From Gemmatimonadales bacterium (GTDB lineage Bacteria; Gemmatimonadota; Gemmatimonadetes; Gemmatimonadales; GWC2-71-9), in contig JACDHV010000006.1 in assembly GCA_013820855.1 (NCBI GenBank), positions 1-36,271 on the forward strand: DNA of 36,271 nucleotides, read 5' to 3'. Shown here in pieces: positions 10,802 to 18,790 of the stretch; positions within the stretch are counted from its first letter, which is position 1; the number at the start of each line of letters is the position of its first letter. The translations under genes and the position numbers were made by a program. A model generated the notes under the pieces. The model worked only from the letters and a program-made list of their open reading frames with translations, had not been told where the DNA came from and searched no databases.

Positions 10802-10804
10802 GGC

Positions 10805-11871
10805 TTACCCTCGACGGGATGTGGCAGGGTACACGCGCGGACCCATGGCCGGGACCCGGGCCTGCATCGATGCCGGCCGGGGCGCGGCGATGAGGGTTCC
10901 GGCCGCGATGGAGTCGGCCGCGGCCTGCATGCGGTAGCGGAGAGCCGGGTGAATCATGGTTTCCAGCCGGGGGTTCGGCACGTATCGCACGATCCCGCTC
11001 GCGAGCCCGAAGACTTCTACCCGGGGCCGGAAGGTGCCCGCCTTGACCTCGCGGGCCACCTTGAGGAGCGCCCGCGGCAGGTCGATGACGGCGCTTCCGA
11101 CCACCCGCTCCGGAGCCAGGTGGGCCTGGTCGTCATTGGCGCCGAAGACGTAGACGCCCTCGCTCTCCCTGGCAGCCCGGAAGAGGCCGATTCCGGCGGC
11201 GTCGGCAGTGTGATGGAACATGTCGGCGCCCACCCGGATCAGGGCCAGGGCCGCTTCCCGGCCGGCCGCGGGGTCGTCGAAGGTGTTCAGGTAGATCTTG
11301 CGGGTCTCGACCTTCGGGTTCATCGCCCGGGCGCCGTTCACCCAGCCCTGGTAGGCCGCCTCGATCGGCGGCAGCTCGATGCCGCCCACAAACCCCAGCA
11401 CGTTGGTCCGGGTGAGCCCTCCGGCGGCCATGCCCGCCAGGTAGCTCGCCTCCTCCAGCCGGAAGATCAGCGGAGCCACGTTCCCCACCACCCGCCTCCC
11501 GACGTGATGATGAAGATGGTTCGCGGGTATTCCGCCGACACCCGCTCGGCGGGCTCCTGAAACTCGAACCCGTGGGCGAACACCAGGTCGTATCCCTGGG
11601 CGGCGTACGTCCGGAGCGCCTCATCCTGCTCGGAGGGGGTCCTGGCCTCGACATGGCTCACGGCCAGTCCGAGGGAATCACGAATCTGCTGAAGTCCTTC
11701 GAATGCCCCGGAATTCCAAGCCGCGTCAGCGATGGATCCGGGGGTGATCAGCCCCACGCGCGCAGACCGGGAGCGGTCGGAGGCTTCACGCAGGCCGATA
11801 GCGCCACCATTGCCACAGTATAGACACACTTTATGAGCAGTACCTCGCGCCCGCTCCCCGACGGCCTCCAT
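10805..11871 (-). pseudogene. BMP-family ABC transporter substrate-binding lipoprotein, frameshifted
   Basis: VGLITPGSIADAAWNSGAFEGLQQI..QGYDLVFAHGFEFQEPAERVSAEYPRTIFIITS in frame of ORF 11467..11871, then VVGNVAPLIFRLEEASYLAGMAAGGLTRTNVLGFVGGIELPPIEAAYQGWVNGARAMNP in frame of ORF 10805..11491; lipobox MVALSAC in a third frame near 11800. Confidence 0.8.
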
Positions 11872-11911
11872 CGGGGTCGTCCGGAGCCCAAGTCATGCCA
11901 TCATGGAAACA

Positions 11912-12334
11912 CTACCGCGCCGCTTTGCCCGTAGCGTCACCCGCCAAGGCCGGATCCATCTTCACCTCGCCGGTCACCTTGGCGCCCTCGACAATGGCGA
12001 TGCGCACGGTGAGGATGTCGCCGCTCACCACCGCGGTCGCCTGGAGCTCGACCCGGTCCGCGGCATGAATGGCCCCTTTCACCTGGCCCGCGATGACCGC
12101 CTCCTGGGTGTGGAGGTCGCCCTCGATCACCGCCCCTTGGGTCACCAGGATCTGCGACCCCACCCGCACCGTGCCCTTCACTCGACCCTCGATCCGGACG
12201 ACCCCCTCGGTCTCCAAGTCGCCGACGACAGTCATGTCGCTCGCGATGATCGAGAACGGGATCTGGTCCGTGCGCCGGCGCTTCAGCTCGTTGCCCTGCT
12301 CGTCCCGGGCCGCATTCGAGAAAATCCCCATCAT
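11912..12334 (-). CDS. Bactofilin (polymer-forming cytoskeletal protein)
   Basis: IIASDMTVVGDLETEGVVRIEGRVKGTVRVGSQILVTQGAVIEGDLHTQEAVIAGQVKGAIHAADRVELQATAVVSGDI beta-helix repeat. Confidence 0.94.
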   Translation of the reverse strand: MMGIFSNAARDEQGNELKRRRTDQIPFSIIASDMTVVGDLETEGVVRIEGRVKGTVRVGSQILVTQGAVIEGDLHTQEAVIAGQVKGAIHAADRVELQATAVVSGDILTVRIAIVEGAKVTGEVKMDPALAGDATGKAAR

Positions 12335-13131
12335 CCCCCCCGTTTGACCATGGTCCTGGGATCGAGCGAGGTGCCGCGCTGCCGGATCTCGAAGTGAAGG
12401 TGCGGAGCGGTCGATCGCCCGCTGTTGCCGCTGAGGCCGATTACCTCCCCTGCCTCGACGGTCTGGCCGTCTGTCACGATGATGCGCGAAAGATGTCCGT
12501 ACATCGTCTGGTATTCTTCGGGGTGGTCAAGCAGGACATAGTAGCCGTACTCGGGATCGTCGCCGATCTGGTTGACCCTCGCACCCCCCGATGCCCGAAC
12601 CATAGTGCCGATCGGAACGGCGATGTCGAGACCCGGATGTGCCTCCTCCCGGCTCGCGGCACCCTGCTGCACCTGCCCCCGGGTGACGTACCCCCGCTCG
12701 GCGAGCGGCCACTCTCGCGGGACCGTGGGACCCGGCCCTGGCGGTTGCTGCTCACTACCGACCCGGGCCTGAAGCGCGGGCGCCAGCGGAAGGGTGGAGC
12801 TGACGGCGAGAGGATCACGGACGATGTCGGCGCCGATCATTCCCCGAAGCTGCTCGTACCTCAGCTCGGCGCTGTCGAGCGCGATCGAAAGCTGCCGCAC
12901 CATGGCGTTCTCGGCCTCGAGCCGGGAGACCTGGCGCTCGAATCCCGGCACGCGGGCCGCGGCCCGGACGATCGGGAAGTACAGCATCGCCAGAAGCCCG
13001 AGCCCGGCGAGCAGCGCCGCACCGGCCAACGCGCCAAGCCGCAGAGTCCAAACGGAGAACCGCAACGTCTGCGACCGCGTCGCCCCATCCCGCTGGATGA
13101 CGACGGTCACAGCCCTGGTTCCCCTCTTCAT
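12331..13131 (-). CDS. M23 family metallopeptidase with N-terminal TM segment and coiled coil
   Basis: HPGLDIAVPIGTMVRASGGARVNQIGDDPEYGYYVLLDHPEEYQTMYGHLSRIIVTDGQTVEAGEVIGLSGNSGRSTAPHLHFEI; start MKRGTRAVTVV at ATGA overlap with parB stop. Confidence 0.92.
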   Translation of the reverse strand: MKRGTRAVTVVIQRDGATRSQTLRFSVWTLRLGALAGAALLAGLGLLAMLYFPIVRAAARVPGFERQVSRLEAENAMVRQLSIALDSAELRYEQLRGMIGADIVRDPLAVSSTLPLAPALQARVGSEQQPPGPGPTVPREWPLAERGYVTRGQVQQGAASREEAHPGLDIAVPIGTMVRASGGARVNQIGDDPEYGYYVLLDHPEEYQTMYGHLSRIIVTDGQTVEAGEVIGLSGNSGRSTAPHLHFEIRQRGTSLDPRTMVKRGG

Positions 13132-14012
13132 CCCTCGAAAGGTCCGCCGAGTATCAGCTCCAGCAGGCGGGAGAGATCGTCGTTGGAGTAATAGCTGACG
13201 GTGACGAAGCCGCGCCCGCGCCGGCGCGCGGTCACCCGCACGTCGGTGCCAAGGCGCTGGCGAAGTGCGTCCTCGACCCGCTTTACGTCCGCGGTGACGT
13301 TGCGTGCGGCCTGCTGCCCGCCACGCCTGGCCGGTCGAGCCGAGGCCCGCTTGCCGGCGACGGCGGCCTCCATCTCGCGCACCGACCATTCCTGTTCGAT
13401 CGCCTCCAACGCCAGCGCCGACTGGCGCTCGGTGTCCGAGAGCCCGAGGAGTGCCCGCGCATGCCCCGCGGAGAGCCGCTTCGCGTGCACCATCGCCTGC
13501 ACGTCCGCGGGAAGCTGGAGCAGCCGGAGAAGGTTGGCCACCGTGGACCGGTCGCGGCCCACCACCCGTCCGATCTCGGCCTGATCCAGCTTGAACTCCT
13601 CGGCCAGGCGGCGATAGCCGGCCGCCTCGTCGATGGGAGAGAGATCGTCCCGTTGCAGATTCTCGATCAGCGCGAGCGTGAGCAGCGTGCGGTCGTCCAC
13701 CTCCTTCACGACCGCGGGAATCCTCTGCCAGCCCAGCCGCTCCGCCGCGCGCCAGCGCCGCTCGCCCGCGATCAGCTCGTAGCCCCCATCGCGCGGGCGC
13801 ACCACGATCGGCTGAAGCAACCCCGACGCCTCCATGGAGTTCACCAGGTCGGTGAGCTCCGCTTCGTCGATGCGGGTGCGGGGCTGGAAGGGATTGGGCC
13901 GCAGGCTCGTCATCGGCAGGTCGCGCAGCGCACCCGACGCCTCAGCCTGAGCCCGCGACACCGGACCGAGCAGCGCCTCGAGCCCACGTCCCAGCCGTTT
14001 GGTTTCGGTCAT
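13128..14012 (-). CDS. parB: Chromosome partitioning protein ParB (CTPase/DNA-binding)
   Basis: RLGRGLEALLG; NPFQPRTRID; GYELIAGERRWRAAERLG; LALIENLQRDDLSPIDEAAGYRRL; HTH and dimerisation C-terminus. Confidence 0.95.
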   Translation of the reverse strand: MTETKRLGRGLEALLGPVSRAQAEASGALRDLPMTSLRPNPFQPRTRIDEAELTDLVNSMEASGLLQPIVVRPRDGGYELIAGERRWRAAERLGWQRIPAVVKEVDDRTLLTLALIENLQRDDLSPIDEAAGYRRLAEEFKLDQAEIGRVVGRDRSTVANLLRLLQLPADVQAMVHAKRLSAGHARALLGLSDTERQSALALEAIEQEWSVREMEAAVAGKRASARPARRGGQQAARNVTADVKRVEDALRQRLGTDVRVTARRRGRGFVTVSYYSNDDLSRLLELILGGPFEG

Positions 14013-15034
14013 CGTGTCACCTCGGGCTGGGGCTCGGACGGCGGACTGGACGGCTGGGCCGGCTCGTCGACCGAGAGGCCGGCCTCGCTCTCTGCGTCAG
14101 CGGTCACCGGAGCTTCACGCGGCAGGTCGATCGGATGTTCGACGACTTCGACGTCCTGCATCTCCTGATTCTCGACGGGCTTGTCCTCGGGGGCCTGCTC
14201 CGGAGCGAGCATGCGTTCCGTGTCCTGCCCCTGATCGGTCTGCACATCAGCCACCGCAGCACCATCCCCTTCCACTCGCCGCAACAACTCGTGTCCGACC
14301 GCGAGGTAACTCTTCGCTCCCACCGATTGCATGTCGTACAACAGGATCGGCTTGCCGAAGCTCGGTGCCTCGGCGAGACGAACATTCCGCGGAATCGGCG
14401 TGCCGAAGACCTTGGGGCCGAAATATTCGGTTGCATCCTCGGCGACCTGACGACAGAGATTGAGCCTCGAGTCGTACATCGTGAGCAAGACCCCGCCGAT
14501 CGCGAGCCCGGGATTGATGTTCTGCTGTACCAGGCGCACGGTGTTCAGGAGCTGCGAAATCCCCTCGAGTCCATAGTACTCGCACTGAATGGGAATGATG
14601 AGCGCCTGCACCGCCGCGAGCACGTTCAGCGTCAGCAGCCCGAGCGACGGCGGACAATCCACGATGATGTAGTCGTAGTTGCCCTCGATGGGCTCGAGCA
14701 CGCGGCGCAGCGCCGATTCCCTGAACGGCCGCTCCACCAGCTGCAGCTCGGCGCCGACCAGATCCTGAGTCGCCGGCAGCACCGAGAGATACGGCAGGCC
14801 GGGCACCGGAAGGATGATGTCCTGCACCGAATGCCCCTCGACCAGCGCATCGTATAACGAGAGCTGAAGCTCCAGCTTCGCGATGCCGACTCCACTGGTG
14901 GTGTTGCCCTGCGGATCGGCATCCACCAGAAGCGTGCGCCGCTCCGCGATCGCAATCGCGGCGGCGAGGTTCACGGCCGTCGTAGTCTTTCCGACGCCGC
15001 CCTTCTGATTAGTAATGGCAACAGTGTAGGCCAT
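14009..15034 (-). CDS. parA: Chromosome partitioning ATPase ParA/Soj with long acidic C-terminal tail
   Basis: TVAITNQKGGVGKTTTAVNLAAAIA deviant Walker A; LLVDADPQGNTTSGVG; YIIVDCPPSLGLLTLNVL; ATGA overlap with parB; ~85 aa tail rich in E/D/P/Q. Confidence 0.95.
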   Translation of the reverse strand: MAYTVAITNQKGGVGKTTTAVNLAAAIAIAERRTLLVDADPQGNTTSGVGIAKLELQLSLYDALVEGHSVQDIILPVPGLPYLSVLPATQDLVGAELQLVERPFRESALRRVLEPIEGNYDYIIVDCPPSLGLLTLNVLAAVQALIIPIQCEYYGLEGISQLLNTVRLVQQNINPGLAIGGVLLTMYDSRLNLCRQVAEDATEYFGPKVFGTPIPRNVRLAEAPSFGKPILLYDMQSVGAKSYLAVGHELLRRVEGDGAAVADVQTDQGQDTERMLAPEQAPEDKPVENQEMQDVEVVEHPIDLPREAPVTADAESEAGLSVDEPAQPSSPPSEPQPEVTR

Positions 15035-15042
15035 AGGCGCAT

Positions 15043-15072
15043 ATATAAGCACGCTAGATGCTTACATGACAA
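15043..15072 (-). promoter_or_regulatory. Candidate promoter of parA operon, near-leaderless
   Basis: Minus strand TTGTCA (15072-15067) - 18 bp - TTATAT (15048-15043), 8 nt before ATG at 15034. Confidence 0.5.
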
Positions 15073-15169
15073 CGAGTTAGCTAATATTATCGTCAGATGC
15101 CCAGACGGGCCGATCAGGAGTGAATGGCGCCAACAATATAGGAATTCAGCTCTTCTGGGCCAAGCCCTG

Positions 15170-15185
15170 TGTTTCACGTGGAACT
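15170..15185. promoter_or_regulatory. parS-like site
   Basis: TGTTTCACGTGGAACT vs consensus TGTTTCACGTGAAACA (14/16). Confidence 0.8.
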
Positions 15186-15705
15186 CTGCTGTTTCAGTGA
15201 GTCACTGGTGCTGTGTAGCTATTGCAAACCAACAAGTTAGCATAGGACGTCAACACTTCAACAATACCTGAGGGTCCCAAAACACCTTGTGAGGACCAGC
15301 AGAATGCCGGCGGGAGCCAGACCAGGGGTTAGCGTTCGCTCTATTCACATCCTTTGCGTTGATTGGGTCTGCAACCAGCCCGTCGGCAGCGGGCGGACTG
15401 GTTGGCGAGAGACCAGCCAGACCGGCCAAGCAGGGGGGTTCTCTCAATTTCGTACCCGCAAGTGAAAACAGATTGAGGCGCCGCCAGGGGAGCATCTACA
15501 GCCGACATACCCGCTCGCCAAGTGCCCTCCAGCTCCTGCGCACGAGACGTGAAACCCGAGCGCTTGTTTCGCTTGCCTAAACTGCTCCCTCAGCGGGAGC
15601 TAGCCGCAGAACATGACTCGGCTGCGTTGGCCAGAAGAAGCTCCACAGTCAGTCAGCAAAGGGACCCACAATCAGGAGACTGTGATACGCCCCGTCGCCC
15701 CAGGT

Positions 15706-15722
15706 AGCACCCACCGGGTGCT
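15706..15722. repeat. Perfect 7-bp inverted repeat
   Basis: AGCACCC-ACC-GGGTGCT. Confidence 0.6.
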
Positions 15723-15725
15723 CGC

Positions 15726-15775
15726 CACAGTTCGTTGATACAGAGTTCGTTGGTAGTTGACACAGTTCGTTGATA
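15726..15775. repeat. Three iteron-like 15-bp direct repeats
   Basis: CACAGTTCGTTGATA (15726-15740), CAGAGTTCGTTGGTA (15741-15755), CACAGTTCGTTGATA (15761-15775). Confidence 0.75.
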
Positions 15776-16035
15776 GTGGAAAGGCTCGCTCAAATTCGCC
15801 AAAGCATGCAGCTGTGCGGTGTGATCGCGAGCTCATAGGGTTTGGGGCGGGGAGGGCGCTCTCAAGAGAGCAACGCCAGGTGTTTTTGAGGCTTACCGGC
15901 GGACCGGCGTAGTGATGGTCTAACGGACGGGTAAAGTCTCTGTCAGCAAAGGGCTGGCTGGAACGCATCAATGGCTGAATGAACCAATAACGCCGATCGT
16001 GAGGCAGCTTAAATTCTGTAGCAGGCAATTACCAG

Positions 16036-16051
16036 CGTTTCACGTGAAACA
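16036..16051. promoter_or_regulatory. parS-like site overlapping the 3' end of mnmG
   Basis: CGTTTCACGTGAAACA (15/16 to consensus); contains mnmG stop codon at 16042-16040. Confidence 0.88.
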
Positions 16052-17923
16052 CCCTTCACCGGAACTCGCTCTCCGGCTCCGCAGCACCTCCACCACCAGG
16101 TTCTGAAGATCGCTCGGCGAAACACCAGGGATTCTGCTCGCTTGGCCGAGGGAGCGCGGACGGGCTTGGTGTAGCTTCTCTCGGGACTCGTATGACAGTG
16201 TCAGAATGCTGCGATAGGTCAAACTCTCGGGCAGCAAGAAGCCGTTTAGTTCGGCCAGCCGTTGGGCGTTCGTCCTTTCTCGCACGAGATAACCGGCGTA
16301 CTTCAACTCGATGTCCGCCCACTCACACTCCTCTTCGCCGACCTCCGCCCCGGCAGCCCGCAGCAGTTCGGCGGTAGGGACACCTGGACGCCGGCCGAGT
16401 TCAGCGATTCGGCGGGGTTCGCCGACCGCGGTGGAGCCGTGCTGAGTCAGTATGGCCGTGGCTGATGTTGCGTCGAGCGAAAGACTCTGGGCCTCCGCCA
16501 TTATGTCGTTTTCCCTGCCGAGTCGTCGCTGGGCGGCGTCCAACTCCTGGTCCTCCAGCAGACTCAGTCGCTCTGCCAGCGGAAGCAGTCGCCGGAGCGC
16601 ATTGTCCTGGCGCAGAAGCAGGCGATACTCCGATCGTGAGGTGAACAGGCGATACGGCTCGTCCACTCCCCGATGGACCAGATCATCGACCAGAACTCCA
16701 ATGAATGCCAAGTCCCGAGGCAGGGTCACTGGATCCCGGTCCAGCGCGCGGGCCGCGGCGTTGATTCCGGCCAGTAGGCCCTGTCCAGCGGCCTCTTCAT
16801 AGCCGGTCGTGCCGTTCACCTGGCCGGCCAGGAAGAGTCCCGGCAGGGCGCGCAGCTCGAGGCTCGCGGTCAGCTGTGTAGGAGGGAAGTAGTCGTACTC
16901 GATAGCGTAGCCGGGCCGAGTCATGCGCACGGACTCCAGGCCGGGCACCGTGCGCAAGAACTCGAGCTGCACTCCAGCCGGCAGCGAAGTCGAGAGTCCG
17001 TTGACGTACATCTCGCAGGTGTCGAGCCCCTCCGGCTCGAGAAATACCTGGTGCCTGACGGCATCGGGGAACTTGACGATCTTGTCTTCGATCGACGGGC
17101 AGTAGCGAGGGCCCAAGCTAGAGATAGCACCGCCGTACAGTGCTGACTGGCGGAGTTGTGCTACTATGATGTCGCGAAGCTGATCACCGGTCCAGGTGAG
17201 ATAGCATGGCAGTTGGGCCGGATGGATCGATCGCTCGTAAAACGAAAACCAGTATGGCTTTGCGTCTCCATCCTGCCGAAACAGGCGGTCCAGGTCCACC
17301 GACCTCCCGTCAATCCGCGGCGGCGTGCCCGTCTTGAAGCGTTCTACGGTAACGCCATATCGTTCGATCACTTGCGCCAGCTCCACCGTGGGCGCGTCAC
17401 CCGCGCGGCCGGCGGGCACCCTGGTGTCGAGCCCCAGATGGATGACACCGCGTAGAAATGTGCCGGCGGTCAGAACGACCGCCCGCGCGGAGTGGCGGCG
17501 ACCGTCCTGCGTCGTCACCCCGCGCACTTCTCCGCCCTCGATCGTCAGGCCCGCGACCGTTCCCTGTGCCAGGTCCAGGTTCGGGCGCCGCTCCAGGAGC
17601 GCCCGCACGGCGCGGCGATAGAGCCCGCGGTCGCACTGGGCCCGAGGCGACCAGACCGCGGGTCCCTTGGATCGATTGAGCATCCGGAACTGGATCCGGG
17701 CGAGATCCGTCGCGCGTCCCATGATGCCGCCGAGGGCGTCCACTTCGCGGACGACGGTGCCCTTGGCGATCCCGCCGATCGCGGGATTGCAGGACATCTG
17801 GCCGATCGTCTCCAGATTCTGGGTGAGCAACAGGGTCCGCGCTCCGGCGCGCGAGGCGAGCGCGGCCGCCTCGGCTCCCGCGTGCCCGCCCCCGATGACG
17901 ATGACGTCGTAGCGTTCCTGCAT
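16040..17923 (-). CDS. mnmG: tRNA uridine-5-carboxymethylaminomethyl(34) synthesis enzyme MnmG (GidA)
   Basis: YDVIVIGGGHAGAEAAALASRAGARTLLLTQNLETIGQMSCNPAIGGIAKGTVVREVDALGG; GTGTPPRIDGRSVD; CYLTWT; YCPSIEDKIVKFPD. Confidence 0.97.
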   Translation of the reverse strand: MQERYDVIVIGGGHAGAEAAALASRAGARTLLLTQNLETIGQMSCNPAIGGIAKGTVVREVDALGGIMGRATDLARIQFRMLNRSKGPAVWSPRAQCDRGLYRRAVRALLERRPNLDLAQGTVAGLTIEGGEVRGVTTQDGRRHSARAVVLTAGTFLRGVIHLGLDTRVPAGRAGDAPTVELAQVIERYGVTVERFKTGTPPRIDGRSVDLDRLFRQDGDAKPYWFSFYERSIHPAQLPCYLTWTGDQLRDIIVAQLRQSALYGGAISSLGPRYCPSIEDKIVKFPDAVRHQVFLEPEGLDTCEMYVNGLSTSLPAGVQLEFLRTVPGLESVRMTRPGYAIEYDYFPPTQLTASLELRALPGLFLAGQVNGTTGYEEAAGQGLLAGINAAARALDRDPVTLPRDLAFIGVLVDDLVHRGVDEPYRLFTSRSEYRLLLRQDNALRRLLPLAERLSLLEDQELDAAQRRLGRENDIMAEAQSLSLDATSATAILTQHGSTAVGEPRRIAELGRRPGVPTAELLRAAGAEVGEEECEWADIELKYAGYLVRERTNAQRLAELNGFLLPESLTYRSILTLSYESREKLHQARPRSLGQASRIPGVSPSDLQNLVVEVLRSRRASSGEGCFT

Positions 17924-17969
17924 GCCCGGAATCTAGGTGGCTCCCACCCAAGCGGGGAACGCGCATACG

Positions 17970-18021
17970 CCGAAAGAAAGAAAGAAGAAAGAGCGCCGCC
18001 GGCTCCCGGCCGGCGGCGCTC
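17970..18021 (-). terminator. Rho-independent terminator of the suf-brxA operon
   Basis: 13-bp perfect stem GAGCGCCGCCGGC-TCCCG-GCCGGCGGCGCTC (17991-18021); on the minus strand followed by TTTCTTCTTTCTTTCTTTC. Confidence 0.85.
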
Positions 18022-18046
18022 GAGCGTCCGTCGTGCGTCTGACGTC

Positions 18047-18292
18047 TCAGGGCTCGACGTCCGCGAGCTTCCTGATGCGCAGCACGTCCTGCCGCGGAAC
18101 CACGAGACGCGGGCGCTCCGCGCGGACACCGAATTTGGCGCTCCGGTGCACGTAGTCGTCCCGGGAGCCGCCTGCTGCTGCGTCGTGCACGCCCACGTTC
18201 AGCAGGTGGACCCCGGACTCGTCTTCCGTGTCGAACCGGCCGACGTACGTCAGCGCCCCCCGAGTCTCGACCACCACGGTAATGCCGTGCAT
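18047..18292 (-). CDS. Conserved hypothetical small protein downstream of brxA (start uncertain; may extend to CTG at 18328)
   Basis: MHGITVVVETRGALTYVGRFDTEDESGVHLLNVGVHDAAAGGSRDDYVHRSAKFGVRAERPRLVVPRQDVLRIRKLADVEP; frame open upstream as (L)SGHVFHPGHHE; followed by strong terminator. Confidence 0.65.
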   Translation of the reverse strand: MHGITVVVETRGALTYVGRFDTEDESGVHLLNVGVHDAAAGGSRDDYVHRSAKFGVRAERPRLVVPRQDVLRIRKLADVEP

Positions 18293-18324
18293 CTCGTGGT
18301 GTCCGGGGTGAAAGACGTGCCCGC

Positions 18325-18753
18325 TCAGACCGCCGCCCCGAAGTTCTTGTCGAACGCTTTGACGAGATCGTCGGCGATCGACTGGGGGCTCCGCCCTTCG
18401 ATCTGATGGCGATGAACGAAGTGGACGACCTCGCCGTCGCGGAGCAGCGCCATGGACGGGCTGCTGGGCTGGTACTCGGCGAAGTACTGACGCGCGCGAG
18501 CCGTCGCGTCGACGTCCTGGCCGGCGAAGACGGTCACCACCTGCTGCGGCAGAACCGCATGCTCCAGCGCGAGTCGCAGCGCGGGGCGGGCGTTGCCGGC
18601 CGCGCAGCCGCAGACGGAGTTCACGAACACCAGCATGGTGCCCTTCTGGTCGCCCAGCGCGGCATCCGCGTCGGCAACGGTGGTGAGCTCCCTGGCTCCC
18701 AGACGCACCATCTCTTCGCGCATCGGCGCGACGAGGGCGGGATTGTACGGCAT
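18325..18753 (-). CDS. BrxA/BrxB (YphP/YqiW) family bacilliredoxin-like protein
   Basis: MPYNPALVAPMREEMVRLGARELTT...GTMLVFVNSVCGCAAGNARPAL (CGC active site)...YQPSSPSMALLRDGEVVHFVHRHQIEGRSP. Confidence 0.92.
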   Translation of the reverse strand: MPYNPALVAPMREEMVRLGARELTTVADADAALGDQKGTMLVFVNSVCGCAAGNARPALRLALEHAVLPQQVVTVFAGQDVDATARARQYFAEYQPSSPSMALLRDGEVVHFVHRHQIEGRSPQSIADDLVKAFDKNFGAAV

Positions 18754-18790
18754 CAGCTTACTCCTCGACAGGGTTCGGTAACTCCAGAGA

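Noticed and set aside
15672-16028. 118-aa - strand ORF (and small ORFs 15250-15495, 15359-15580) in the mnmG-parA gap
   Set aside because: No recognisable domain; overlaps direct repeats and inverted repeats; composition not coding-like for this genome.
15053-16039. DnaA boxes, tRNA, tmRNA, SRP RNA or RNase P RNA in the non-coding region
   Set aside because: No clear TTATNCACA-type box, tRNA GTTCRA-type T-loop context or conserved ncRNA core seen by eye; a covariance-model search is needed.
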